A DNA stretch of 38,902 nucleotides, from positions 1-38,902 of the forward strand of contig JAMOSE010000140.1 of the NCBI GenBank assembly GCA_027063215.1, written 5' to 3'. The notes below the pieces were generated by a model. The model had not been told where the DNA came from and ran no database searches. It saw nothing but the letters and a program-made list of their open reading frames with translations. This DNA is from Sulfurimonas sp. (GTDB lineage: Bacteria; Campylobacterota; Campylobacteria; Campylobacterales; Sulfurimonadaceae). A program made the translations under genes and the position numbers. Positions within the stretch are counted from its first letter, which is position 1; each line of letters opens with the position of its first letter. Shown here piece after piece: positions 25,901 to 32,782 of the stretch.

Positions 25901-26237
25901 GTTTATCTCTATTTTTTCTTAGAAAATTAAAAGCATTATTATCACTTGATAAAATAATATCAAATTTCACATCTTTGTACTTTATAAAATATAGTTGTTT
26001 TAATTGTTCAAGATACTTTTTTGTAAACACTCTTTTTGTATCCATATACTCAGTATGTAAAATATATCCATTTTTAGATGGTTGCAAAATATCTACAACA
26101 GCTTTATCAATATTTGTTTCCCATGTCATAGCTTTATTATATGAGTGCAATACCAATATATGTTTAGTATTGTTATTTGCAACTACAGCAGTAACAAGAA
26201 ACAGTACTATTAAAATTATCTTTTTTATCAATTTCAT
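22983..26237 (-). CDS. Hybrid histidine kinase with ABC-substrate-binding sensor, PAS, REC and HPt domains
   Basis: Membrane sensor kinase of 1084 residues. A signal peptide (1-20) leads to a periplasmic domain of about 310 residues of the ABC_sub_bind type (HILVLHSYNKAMTWE near the start). A transmembrane helix (about 335-357) and coiled coil follow, then a PAS domain (about 385-500, with GYTREEMIGKN). HisKA has His529 in MSHEIRTPMNG; the HATPase has LLGNAVKFT, DTGIGLS and YGGTGLGLSI. The receiver has Asp818 in LILMDMQMPIMDG, and the C-terminal HPt has His953 in VVHTIKGLSANTG. All phosphorelay residues are intact. The coding sequence looks more A+T-rich than its neighbours. Ligand unknown. 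Confidence 0.92.
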   Translation of the reverse strand: MKLIKKIILIVLFLVTAVVANNNTKHILVLHSYNKAMTWETNIDKAVVDILQPSKNGYILHTEYMDTKRVFTKKYLEQLKQLYFIKYKDVKFDIILSSDNNAFNFLRKNRDKLFGNIPTVFCGVNFFKDSDLAGLSNYTGVAENFNAKNTVKTALKLLPKTKKIYIINDYLTTGRAWEKTIKEQLKEYENIEITYNENLSMKQLQQKVHTLDKDSIVLLGVYFKDKNCKYFTYEKVGTLISSSSDVPVFCLLKFNIKGDVIGGDVIGGYYQGKAMAKIAKKILSGTKISLIPVMKDGATKGIYNYKGLNKYNIKFDNVLKNEIIINKPSSFYEKYKVSILIGLFLTLIIILLFILNYKRKSIQKELMLTKQNLEKMIEKRTKELKEKTTYLNRFYNNNGIGILLVDKNRVVKDINTKLAKMWGYTREEMIGKNAQFFHISEKSYKKFGQIAFKQAKQGKPANIAYQFKRKDGSLFWAKFSGEHINESDVLWIITDINALKEKEQALIVLKEKAEEATKLKSIFLANMSHEIRTPMNGITGMTYLALQTTLNEKQKHYLTRIDSSAKNLLNIINDILDFSKIEAGKLTIEKEDFSIKELFANIKSIIKIKTDKKDLDFHIKHNCSLNNICFGDPLRITQILINLLGNAVKFTQAGKIELDVQRQNDNKVRFIVSDTGIGLSKEHIDKLFQSFMQADGSTTRKYGGTGLGLSISKQLVELMNGKIWVESKVDVGSRFIFEIELPKGDIDKIIKKEDINLDQISTLQGSNILLVEDNLTNQEIIKGLLENSKINIDIANNGEEAVDLYKINESKYELILMDMQMPIMDGIEATKIIRKLNQDIPIIALTANAMKEDKIATKNAGMNDHLSKPIEIDKLFSILLKNISKKVEILNQTSEQKEDIELPNFINIDTKIGLSHMANNKKLYLKILNDFYTNHKDLRLEGLDDKELERVVHTIKGLSANTGAVALNRIAMELEDTLDRDLLPKFYKELDIVLEELKDLDFNRDRNFNIELLALEDEKKVELFSKLKDALISRRSKQYKPIIQEIEKYKLDTKYEKLFNQIKDFVKEYKIEKAIKFIENKNDN

Positions 26238-26261
26238 ACCTTTATAAGCACCCCATAAACA

Positions 26262-26435
26262 GGCACTTGTAAGTATAATTTTTTACCGCAAACAACTATA
26301 CAAAGATGAATTTATGCGTTATATTGCCATTTGACAGCAAACTAATGCATAGCCATAACTCATAAAAAGGTGAGATGTGAAGTAGCTATCAGGAAAACTT
26401 TATTAGTAAAGTCGAATGATAGATGTATAAGTGCC
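26262..26435 (+). ncRNA. Candidate structured non-coding RNA of unknown family
   Basis: Inside a 409-base stretch without a gene (26238-26646), five helices nest in order. A closing stem pairs GGCACTTGTA (26262-26271) with TATAAGTGCC (26426-26435). Within it: P2 26273-26277/26297-26301; P3 26314-26321/26343-26350 with an inner stem 26324-26327/26337-26340; P4 26354-26362/26371-26379; P5 26386-26391/26417-26422 with an inner 6-bp hairpin 26397-26402/26407-26412 closed by TTAG. P1, P3 and P4 each contain one G-U pair that would be a C-A or A-C mismatch on the other strand, so the plus strand is favoured. All local reading frames are interrupted by stops. I recognise no riboswitch, 6S, tmRNA, SRP or RNase P core motif. 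Confidence 0.55.
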
Positions 26436-26595
26436 AGACCAAATTAGACAACAAGCCAACTTGCTCTATTAAGCAAAAAAGCCATACTCAAAGACTTTAC
26501 CCAACAGGTGTAACTTTTCCAAAACGAGAGAATTATAGTGCAAACTACATTAAATTTCAAACTACCATCAACAAATGAGAAATTAACATCAAAAT

Positions 26596-26621
26596 GAGGA
26601 TTTAAGCTCTTTATCATCCTC
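26596..26621 (-). terminator. Candidate terminator of the HIT gene
   Basis: On the minus strand the arms GAGGAT and ATCCTC (plus-strand positions 26596-26601 and 26616-26621) form a 6-bp stem, followed by AUUUUG, 26 bases after the HIT stop codon. The 14-base loop and short U-run make it a modest candidate. The remaining bases between it and the RNA candidate hold a TTGCT/AGCAA hairpin (26461-26476) and a TTACCC/GGTGTAA hairpin followed by CTTTT on the plus strand (26497-26518); the latter could end a plus-strand RNA. Confidence 0.35.
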
Positions 26622-26646
26622 TTGGATCTGAGATTTAAGAGGTATT

Positions 26647-27138
26647 TTAAAGATATTTTGGAAGTAACTCTTTTATCTTTTTATAGATTTTTTCAAAATC
26701 TGTAGAATATACCCGCGTATGACCTATGGAAGTGATAAAATTCGTGTCACGCTCCCATCTTGGTACCAGATGCATATGAATATGCTCTGCTATACCAGCA
26801 CCTGCAGCAGCACCAAGATTCATTCCAATATTCACCCCTTTTGCATGTAAACCCTCTTTTAACAATGCCACCCCTTTTTGTGCCAAAGCAGACATATGTA
26901 ACCATGTTTCACTTGGCAATGCTTCGAGTTTGTCTGTATGAATATTTGGAATAATCATAAAGTGACCTGGTGTATAAGGGTATTTATTCATTACCATAAA
27001 ACAATATTCATCACGATAGAGTACATGCAGTTTTGCATCATCTTCAGTATGAGAAACAATATGGCAAAAAACACAGCCCTCTATCTTTTGCTCAGTAACA
27101 TATTCATCCCGCCATGGAGCATATAAAACATCATTCAT
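26647..27138 (-). CDS. HIT-family nucleotide hydrolase/transferase
   Basis: Histidine-triad protein of 163 residues acting on dinucleoside polyphosphates or AMP conjugates. The catalytic triad motif is AEHIHMHLVPRW, with histidines at 119, 121 and 123. The N-terminal part carries GCVFCHIV, a cysteine pair (22, 25) that with histidines may bind zinc, as in several Ap4A-type HIT proteins. KYPYTPGHFMIIPNIH is the usual beta-strand motif before helix 1. It stands 12 bases after dctM on the same strand and may be carried on the TRAP transcript. Substrate unknown. Confidence 0.92.
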   Translation of the reverse strand: MNDVLYAPWRDEYVTEQKIEGCVFCHIVSHTEDDAKLHVLYRDEYCFMVMNKYPYTPGHFMIIPNIHTDKLEALPSETWLHMSALAQKGVALLKEGLHAKGVNIGMNLGAAAGAGIAEHIHMHLVPRWERDTNFITSIGHTRVYSTDFEKIYKKIKELLPKYL

Positions 27139-27150
27139 AATAATCCCTTC

Positions 27151-28446
27151 TTAAATAAATGCAAAAACTAAATCAGGAAAGAGTATCACAAGGCCCAATC
27201 CTAAAAGCTGTAATAATATAAAAGGAACAATGCCTTTATAAATATCTATGGTCTTCAAACTTTTTCCTGCTGCTCCTTTTAAAAAAAAGAGCGACAAGCC
27301 AAAAGGTGGCGTGAGAAATGAAGCTTGCAGATTCATAGCAATAAGTACGCCAAACCAAATAGGATCAATACCAAAAGCCTCCATAACAGGTACTAAAATA
27401 GGAACAATTATAAAACTGATCTCTATAAAATCAATAAAAAATCCAAGAATAAAAATTGCCAACATTGAAACACCGATAAAAACCCAAACATCCCCAATAT
27501 CATGAGAGAAAAAATCCAAAATCAGATCAGTTCCACCAAGTTCATTAAAAACAAGACTAAAGGCAGTTGCTCCAATTAAGATCATAAAAATCATACCAGA
27601 AAGCTTCATTGTCTCAAACAATGCATACTTTATCATCTCAAAATTAAGCGTTTTGTTAAATACAGAAAGCAAAATTCCCCCAACTACACCAAAAGCTGCT
27701 GATTCAGTTGGAGAAGCTATCCCCGCAAAAATACTGCCCAAAACTGTAATCATTAAGAGCAGTGGAGGAACAATAGCAAAGATAACAGATAAAAAACTGA
27801 CTTTTTGATCACTTACAATGGCCGGAGCATCCTCCTTGTTCAAAAATGCCCGAATTAAAATATAACTTATATAAAGAGCAACAAGTGTAACACCAGGAAG
27901 TACAGCTCCCATAAACAGCTCTCCGACACTGACACTCATTACATCACCAAGAACAATCAGAATAATAGAAGGTGGAATAATCTGCCCCAATGTTCCACTC
28001 GCAGCTATTGTTCCACCGGCTAAACCTTTGTTGTATCCTGCTTGTAGCATTAAAGGAAGTGCAATAACACTCATCATAACAACACTTGCTGAAACAATAC
28101 CGGTAGAAGCCGCCAAAATAGCACCAACAAGTACAACACTCACACCCAATCCACCACGAACACCTTTAAAAAGTGAACTCATTGAGATTAAAAGTTTTTC
28201 TGCCATTTGTGACTTCTCTAAAATAAGCCCCATCATTATAAAAAGTGGTACAGCCATCAGTGTTGTATTACTCATTATTCCATAAATACGAAATGGTAAT
28301 ATATTAAAAACTTCAAAACCGATATCAGGTGTAAAAAATGCAAACATCATTGCAACACCACCAAATGCAAAAGCAACAGGGACGCCAAAGAGTAAAAGAA
28401 GCAACGCTATCAAAAACATCACAAGTGCTATCATAAAGCTCTCCAT
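27151..28446 (-). CDS. dctM: TRAP transporter large permease subunit
   Basis: DctM-type subunit of a tripartite ATP-independent periplasmic transporter, which moves organic acids inward with a sodium gradient. The 431-residue protein has about a dozen hydrophobic helices and family motifs VPLFIMMGLILEKS, GTLGQIIPPSIILIVLGD, SPTESAAFG and NLQASFLTPPFGLSLFFLKG. It overlaps the small subunit gene by 16 bases. No DctP substrate-binding protein gene is adjacent on either side, so the substrate cannot be guessed. Confidence 0.93.
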   Translation of the reverse strand: MESFMIALVMFLIALLLLLFGVPVAFAFGGVAMMFAFFTPDIGFEVFNILPFRIYGIMSNTTLMAVPLFIMMGLILEKSQMAEKLLISMSSLFKGVRGGLGVSVVLVGAILAASTGIVSASVVMMSVIALPLMLQAGYNKGLAGGTIAASGTLGQIIPPSIILIVLGDVMSVSVGELFMGAVLPGVTLVALYISYILIRAFLNKEDAPAIVSDQKVSFLSVIFAIVPPLLLMITVLGSIFAGIASPTESAAFGVVGGILLSVFNKTLNFEMIKYALFETMKLSGMIFMILIGATAFSLVFNELGGTDLILDFFSHDIGDVWVFIGVSMLAIFILGFFIDFIEISFIIVPILVPVMEAFGIDPIWFGVLIAMNLQASFLTPPFGLSLFFLKGAAGKSLKTIDIYKGIVPFILLQLLGLGLVILFPDLVFAFI

Positions 28447-28916
28447 CTTTTTATATCATCTACTAACTCTTTAAAAGCCTGCAGTGCAAGTAAAATAAAA
28501 GCAAGAGGCATTAAAGATTTTACAATCCAACGGTATGCCAACCCTCCAGGATCCGACGATGCTTCATGCTGTAGATAACTCATCTCTACAAATCCAATTC
28601 CAATATAAATGATTAAAAAAGAGAGCGGTAAAATGAAAAAAACAAATGAAAAGATATTAATCAAGAGTTTTGTTTTTTGTGAAAAATTTTCATAAAAAAT
28701 ATCTACCCTTACATGTGCATTATTTCGTAATGTATAAGCAATACTTAAAAGAATAACAACATCAAAAAAATGCCATTCCAACTCCTGTAAGGCCGTCGAA
28801 CCTTCAGAAAAAAGATAACGGCTTGTAGCATCAAATACTACCAATACAACTAAAAGAGCTAAAACAATTGCTGTTATATAGGCTATATATTGTGTAATTT
28901 TGTCTATAAACTTCAA
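28431..28916 (-). CDS. dctQ: TRAP transporter small permease subunit
   Basis: DctQ-type four-helix partner of DctM, 161 residues. Family features are an N-terminal helix with a conserved arginine region (VVFDATSRYLF), ALQELEWHFFDVVILLSIAYTLR and the HVRVDIFYENF motif typical of DctQ. The start codon is TTG, supported by an AAGGAAG Shine-Dalgarno seven bases upstream and the absence of an earlier ATG. It follows the DUF4105 gene by 14 bases; a substrate-binding protein gene is not present at that side. Confidence 0.9.
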   Translation of the reverse strand: MKFIDKITQYIAYITAIVLALLVVLVVFDATSRYLFSEGSTALQELEWHFFDVVILLSIAYTLRNNAHVRVDIFYENFSQKTKLLINIFSFVFFILPLSFLIIYIGIGFVEMSYLQHEASSDPGGLAYRWIVKSLMPLAFILLALQAFKELVDDIKRWRAL

Positions 28917-28930
28917 AGCTACTTCCTTTC

Positions 28931-30802
28931 TTAAAAATAGTATTTTAGCATGAAAGAAACAGTAGATTCATCTTCTTTCTTATCAATAACTACTTTCTCT
29001 TTATAATCATATTTTAACACTATTTGAGAGTTTTGTGTTATCCGTATGCCACTTGAAGCATGTAAAAGTATCTGATCGTAACCATTATCATATACTCTTT
29101 GCGTAATTTCAAAGTTTAAATTAAAATTTTCTTTATATTTATCTATTTTCAAACCAAAACTCGCACCAACACCAGAATGAAACTTACTGTCTTGATATGC
29201 TAATGGATCACTCATAATATATACAAATCCAAAATCATTTCCCCAGGAAAATCCTGCACCAACACGCAAGGAAAAAGTAGGATCTCTTGTTAAAAAATCA
29301 TTATCCCATCCAATTTTTGTACGCCATGAGAAGTTCTTAAAAAAAAGACTTCTTTGTGCTATGGAGACAATGGAGATAATTGTAGCCTTCTCAAGCTTTG
29401 TCTTTTTTTTGGATTTAGATGCTAAAAGATTTAAAAACTCTATCTGCGTACCCCGTAAAAATCCATAAGCACTATCTTGAAGATCATGGTAAGCAGGACG
29501 AATACCAAGAAAAGTAACAAGATTTCCATCTCTGCTTCCAAGCCCAAGCTGTGCCCGAACAGCTCTATGTCCATCTATAGGATTTGGAGGCGTAACTATT
29601 TGTAATGGTTTTGTAATGCCAAGTTTTGCTCTCGCTGTCGTCATTGCATGAAAAAGATCAAGATACTGCTCTTTTTTGATTTTACCTCGTGAATATTGAT
29701 ACTCCAGATACTCAACGGCACTCTCTAAAATATAGCGCTGTTGATCAATGTCTATACTGTTATTGTTAACAATATCGCTACTTTTTATTTTTGCTTCAAC
29801 AAGTTTAATTGGCAACTCTTTATATTTTTCATTTAAAAGTTTTTCATATTTTAAAAGTTTTGTTCTCTTTGAAGGACGATAGTGTTTATCACTGACTATA
29901 CCTGCATCTTTTACAACATGAACTGTTTCTAAAGGAATCACTTCATAAGTAAAGTGTTTTCGCAACTCCAAAGATGGTCGCGCAACTTCCAAAAGCCAAA
30001 GCATATTGTAAGAACAGTTTTGCGTAAAAAAGTAATAATATGAGTGTGTACCATTTAACTCCCAGATATGACGAAACATCTGCATAGTCTCAGCTTGGGT
30101 AAGATTTAAATCATACTCCCAGATATCACGTTGTTCAGAGTCTCTGTACTCTTTGAGTTTCTCATAATAAGGTAATAAAGAGTAGAGACCATAATACCCA
30201 CCGACAAGCCCTTTAATAGCAAAAACAACACCATTTTCTGTATCAGGATTGGCATCAGCAGCATAATTAATCGCATAAGAGAGCAGTTTTGAGTTATATG
30301 AAGAGTTAATACGTAAAAAAGTATGTCCAAACATAGAAGCTGGTGAGTTTATATGTGCGGCAGGAAAAACAAGTGTTGTTGATTTAGGATCAACTCTCTC
30401 TAAAATCTTATTATACTCTTTACACTCTGCTTTTGGAAAATCATCCCCATGCAGTTTCTCTTTTAACCAAGTATAACGGGCAGGAAATTTACAAATACTA
30501 GAGTTGTCATCGCTCTTTTCATCAGAGAAAAAAGCATCCAAAGTTGCTAACAATTCAGCCTGAGGATTCCTGTTACCATCTTTTGCAAAGAAAAAGTTTG
30601 GATCATCTATCTCACTTACATCACCATTCATATGAAGTAAAAGATGCCAGTAGTGCTGTTGTCCAAGTTGAAGTTTATTGGCTTTATTTTTATAGTTTTG
30701 AACACTCGAAGCAAAAAGCACACTAATGTTAAAAAATATAAAAACTAATACTGTAAAGAACTTGATAAGAAAACCTTTTGATGAAAAGAAGTTCTCACGC
30801 AA
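28931..30802 (-). CDS. DUF4105 (Lnb-type) domain protein with C-terminal beta-barrel-like region
   Basis: A 623-residue exported protein. A signal peptide (to about 32) leads to a DUF4105 domain, the fold that in Bdellovibrio Lnb acts as a lipoprotein N-acyltransferase with a thiol active site. The likely catalytic residues are His160 in SMFGHTFLRI and Cys263 in FTQNCSYNMLWL. The last 220 residues consist of alternating amphipathic strands and end in KYYF with a terminal Phe, as outer-membrane beta-barrels do. The start is TTG at the edge of a perfect hairpin; no other start precedes the signal peptide. It follows the DUF3015 gene by 22 bases. Acyltransferase activity is inference. Confidence 0.75.
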   Translation of the reverse strand: MRENFFSSKGFLIKFFTVLVFIFFNISVLFASSVQNYKNKANKLQLGQQHYWHLLLHMNGDVSEIDDPNFFFAKDGNRNPQAELLATLDAFFSDEKSDDNSSICKFPARYTWLKEKLHGDDFPKAECKEYNKILERVDPKSTTLVFPAAHINSPASMFGHTFLRINSSYNSKLLSYAINYAADANPDTENGVVFAIKGLVGGYYGLYSLLPYYEKLKEYRDSEQRDIWEYDLNLTQAETMQMFRHIWELNGTHSYYYFFTQNCSYNMLWLLEVARPSLELRKHFTYEVIPLETVHVVKDAGIVSDKHYRPSKRTKLLKYEKLLNEKYKELPIKLVEAKIKSSDIVNNNSIDIDQQRYILESAVEYLEYQYSRGKIKKEQYLDLFHAMTTARAKLGITKPLQIVTPPNPIDGHRAVRAQLGLGSRDGNLVTFLGIRPAYHDLQDSAYGFLRGTQIEFLNLLASKSKKKTKLEKATIISIVSIAQRSLFFKNFSWRTKIGWDNDFLTRDPTFSLRVGAGFSWGNDFGFVYIMSDPLAYQDSKFHSGVGASFGLKIDKYKENFNLNFEITQRVYDNGYDQILLHASSGIRITQNSQIVLKYDYKEKVVIDKKEDESTVSFMLKYYF

Positions 30803-30816
30803 AAATCTGCGTGAGA
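30793..30816 (-). terminator. Perfect 9-bp hairpin overlapping the DUF4105 start codon
   Basis: TCTCACGCA (30793-30801) pairs perfectly with TGCGTGAGA (30808-30816) around a 6-base loop, nine bases after the DUF3015 stop codon. On the minus strand it is followed by ACTTCTTTTC, a broken U-tract. The TTG start of DUF4105 lies at the loop/stem border, so the hairpin may be a partial terminator that lets a small share of transcripts through and at the same time hides the start codon. Confidence 0.55.
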
Positions 30817-30824
30817 TTTAGAAA

Positions 30825-31271
30825 TTATAAAGCAGTTGTAGAGATATTATCTAAAACATCAGCCATTTTAACTGACTTACTGCTATAAATTTTATTATAG
30901 TTTGCTTGAAGTGCTGTATTGAAAGCTACTTTATCTTGAACATTTAAAAGCTCATCTAAAGTATCTAATGATTCACCATGACCAATTGCTATCTCTTTTG
31001 CTAAGATATCCATATTTGATGCAACAAATTCTGCAGCTCTTTCATTCATAACAAACTTAGTCTTTTTACATCCAGAAGTACCAGAAGTGATACCAAAAGT
31101 TTGACTTCCAGTAGTACCATTTGTAGTTGCTTGAAGAGCAAGCATAATTGCAGACGAATTATCTTTGATAATCATTGAACCTAAACCACAACCTGTCTGA
31201 CTGTTTACTGTTGCAAATGCACCTGTACTTAATGCAATAACTGCTGCTAAACTTATTAATAATTTTTTCAT
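30825..31271 (-). CDS. DUF3015 secreted small protein
   Basis: A 148-residue exported protein of unknown function. A signal peptide (MKKLLISLAAVIALSTGAFA) precedes a mature part with the DUF3015 signature: TGCGLGSMI at the start, LQATTNGTTGSQTFGITSG and SGCKK, where the two cysteines may form a disulfide. The C-terminal half is helical and acidic. An AAGGTG Shine-Dalgarno precedes the ATG. Members of this family are often found beside DUF4105 genes, as here. Judging by its signal peptide and promoter-proximal place, with a hairpin behind it, it may be made in larger amounts than the DUF4105 protein; that is inference. Confidence 0.8.
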   Translation of the reverse strand: MKKLLISLAAVIALSTGAFATVNSQTGCGLGSMIIKDNSSAIMLALQATTNGTTGSQTFGITSGTSGCKKTKFVMNERAAEFVASNMDILAKEIAIGHGESLDTLDELLNVQDKVAFNTALQANYNKIYSSKSVKMADVLDNISTTAL

Positions 31272-31336
31272 ATTTCACACCTTTTATTTTTAAAATAGAT
31301 CAATTGTAAACAAACTAAGCTTAATGTTTTCTGTTT

Positions 31337-32782
31337 TTATATAAAGTTTGGTGCATCATTGGCAAAGAGGATAATATCACCCGCTTTTGTCTGATTTGCA
31401 AGGACTTCTGTCAGTGCAGCTTTATCTGTAAGTAAAATCTTATTTTTTACATTCAAATTTTTTATAAAAAGATCGGCATTCAAAGAACCCGTAACAATGG
31501 CAATATCAAAAACATCATTAATAGCATCAATAAGTTGTAAATTTAAAGTCTCACTACTCTCAACAAGTCCAGGTGTAACAATTACTTTTCGTCCTTCATG
31601 TGTTGAACAAAGACGTACAGCTTCTAACATTCCGTCAATATTTCCATTATAACCATCATCTAGAATTATTTTTCCACCTGCTTTTATAAGCTGAAGTCTA
31701 TGATCAACAGGTTGGAGTTTCGCTACAGCTTTTTGAATTGCTTCACTGCTCATTCCAAAATCTTTTGCTATACGCACTGCTACTGCAATATTCATCGTCT
31801 GAAATGCACCAAGAACATCCGTATGAAGATGCAATTCTTCTCCATCAAATTCTAAAGTAAAATCTGTACCTTCAAGGCTTGCTTTGACATCTTTGATCTC
31901 GTCACCAAAAAAGGTCACTTTCTCATGTGGTTCATCTGTTACAGAAGTATGGATATAAGCATGCTCTAATCTCGGAGATTGCATAATCTCTAATTTTGTT
32001 CGTATGATATTCTCCAGTGTTTTAAAGTACTCAATATGTGCTTCACCAACACGTCCTACAACAACAGTCTGTGGCTCTAAAAAAGTAGTAATTTCATAAA
32101 TATCCCCTCTTTGACGTGCTCCTGCTTCACAAATATAGATCTCTATATCTTCATTCAAATTATTGTTTACATCTGCAATAATTCCACCTATGGTATTAAC
32201 ACTTCTTGGTGTTGCATAAACATTATACTTGTTCGCAAGGATCTGTGCTACAAAATTTTTAATACTAGTCTTTCCATAACTCCCTGTAATACAAATAATT
32301 TGAAGGTCTTGCATACTTTGAAGTTTTTTCTTTGCCTCTTTTTTATAAACTTTAAATAAAAATTTCTCAATAAGCGTCGAACCGATATACGCCAGAACCA
32401 AAGGCATCATAACACCATAAATTCCACAAGCATCTTTTAGTGTACAAAGTATGTCCTGAAAAAGTGTCAAAGAGATCAAAAGAATTAAAAAACGCTTCAC
32501 CCGCCAGGTAAGAACAAGCTTTTTATCAAGCCTTTTATACCAAATAAAAATGGCCGGAACAACTGCAAAGATAAAAAATATAGGAAAAAATCTATCGGTA
32601 GTATAGTAAGCAACCAAAGGAATAATAAAATAGAGTATATGCCAATGTGGCTTATGATGTTTTAAGATCACACGTTCAAGTTTGTAATCATACCACTGCA
32701 GATTTGTTATAAGGTACCATCCAAGCAGGGTCACAAAGACTACATTAACAACAAATGCAATAAAAGCTTCATAATTCTCCAT
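31337..32782 (-). CDS. murF: MurF-type Mur ligase with membrane-spanning N-terminus
   Basis: Adds D-Ala-D-Ala to UDP-MurNAc-tripeptide in peptidoglycan synthesis. The ATP-binding part begins only near residue 160, with GSYGKTS at 167-173, then RSVNTIGG, CEAGARQRGD, the VVGRVGEAHIEYF segment and a ligase C-domain with DHRLQLI and DDGYNGN. The first 150 residues hold about five hydrophobic helices instead of the soluble UDP-MurNAc-binding domain of E. coli MurF. The neighbouring ddl, which makes the D-Ala-D-Ala substrate, supports the MurF assignment. The ATG directly follows the hydrolase stop codon. A different Mur ligase of the family is a lesser possibility. Confidence 0.85.
   Translation of the reverse strand: MENYEAFIAFVVNVVFVTLLGWYLITNLQWYDYKLERVILKHHKPHWHILYFIIPLVAYYTTDRFFPIFFIFAVVPAIFIWYKRLDKKLVLTWRVKRFLILLISLTLFQDILCTLKDACGIYGVMMPLVLAYIGSTLIEKFLFKVYKKEAKKKLQSMQDLQIICITGSYGKTSIKNFVAQILANKYNVYATPRSVNTIGGIIADVNNNLNEDIEIYICEAGARQRGDIYEITTFLEPQTVVVGRVGEAHIEYFKTLENIIRTKLEIMQSPRLEHAYIHTSVTDEPHEKVTFFGDEIKDVKASLEGTDFTLEFDGEELHLHTDVLGAFQTMNIAVAVRIAKDFGMSSEAIQKAVAKLQPVDHRLQLIKAGGKIILDDGYNGNIDGMLEAVRLCSTHEGRKVIVTPGLVESSETLNLQLIDAINDVFDIAIVTGSLNADLFIKNLNVKNKILLTDKAALTEVLANQTKAGDIILFANDAPNFI

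Noticed and set aside
26281..26331. Short frame reading FYRKQLYKDEFMRYIAI as a transposase remnant.
   Set aside because: Only 17 codons before a stop and no flanking similarity that I can recognise; it overlaps the paired regions of the RNA candidate.
26288..26335. GCAAACAAC followed by open codons reads Ala-Asn-Asn, like the start of a tmRNA proteolysis tag.
   Set aside because: The frame continues without the APAYAK-type tag ending or an early stop, and there is no tRNA-Ala-like acceptor or CCA end nearby.
26262..26435. Retron msr/msd RNA or a TnpB guide RNA as identity of the structured element.
   Set aside because: No reverse transcriptase or TnpB gene, intact or broken, is visible next to it; kept only as a possibility in the finding.
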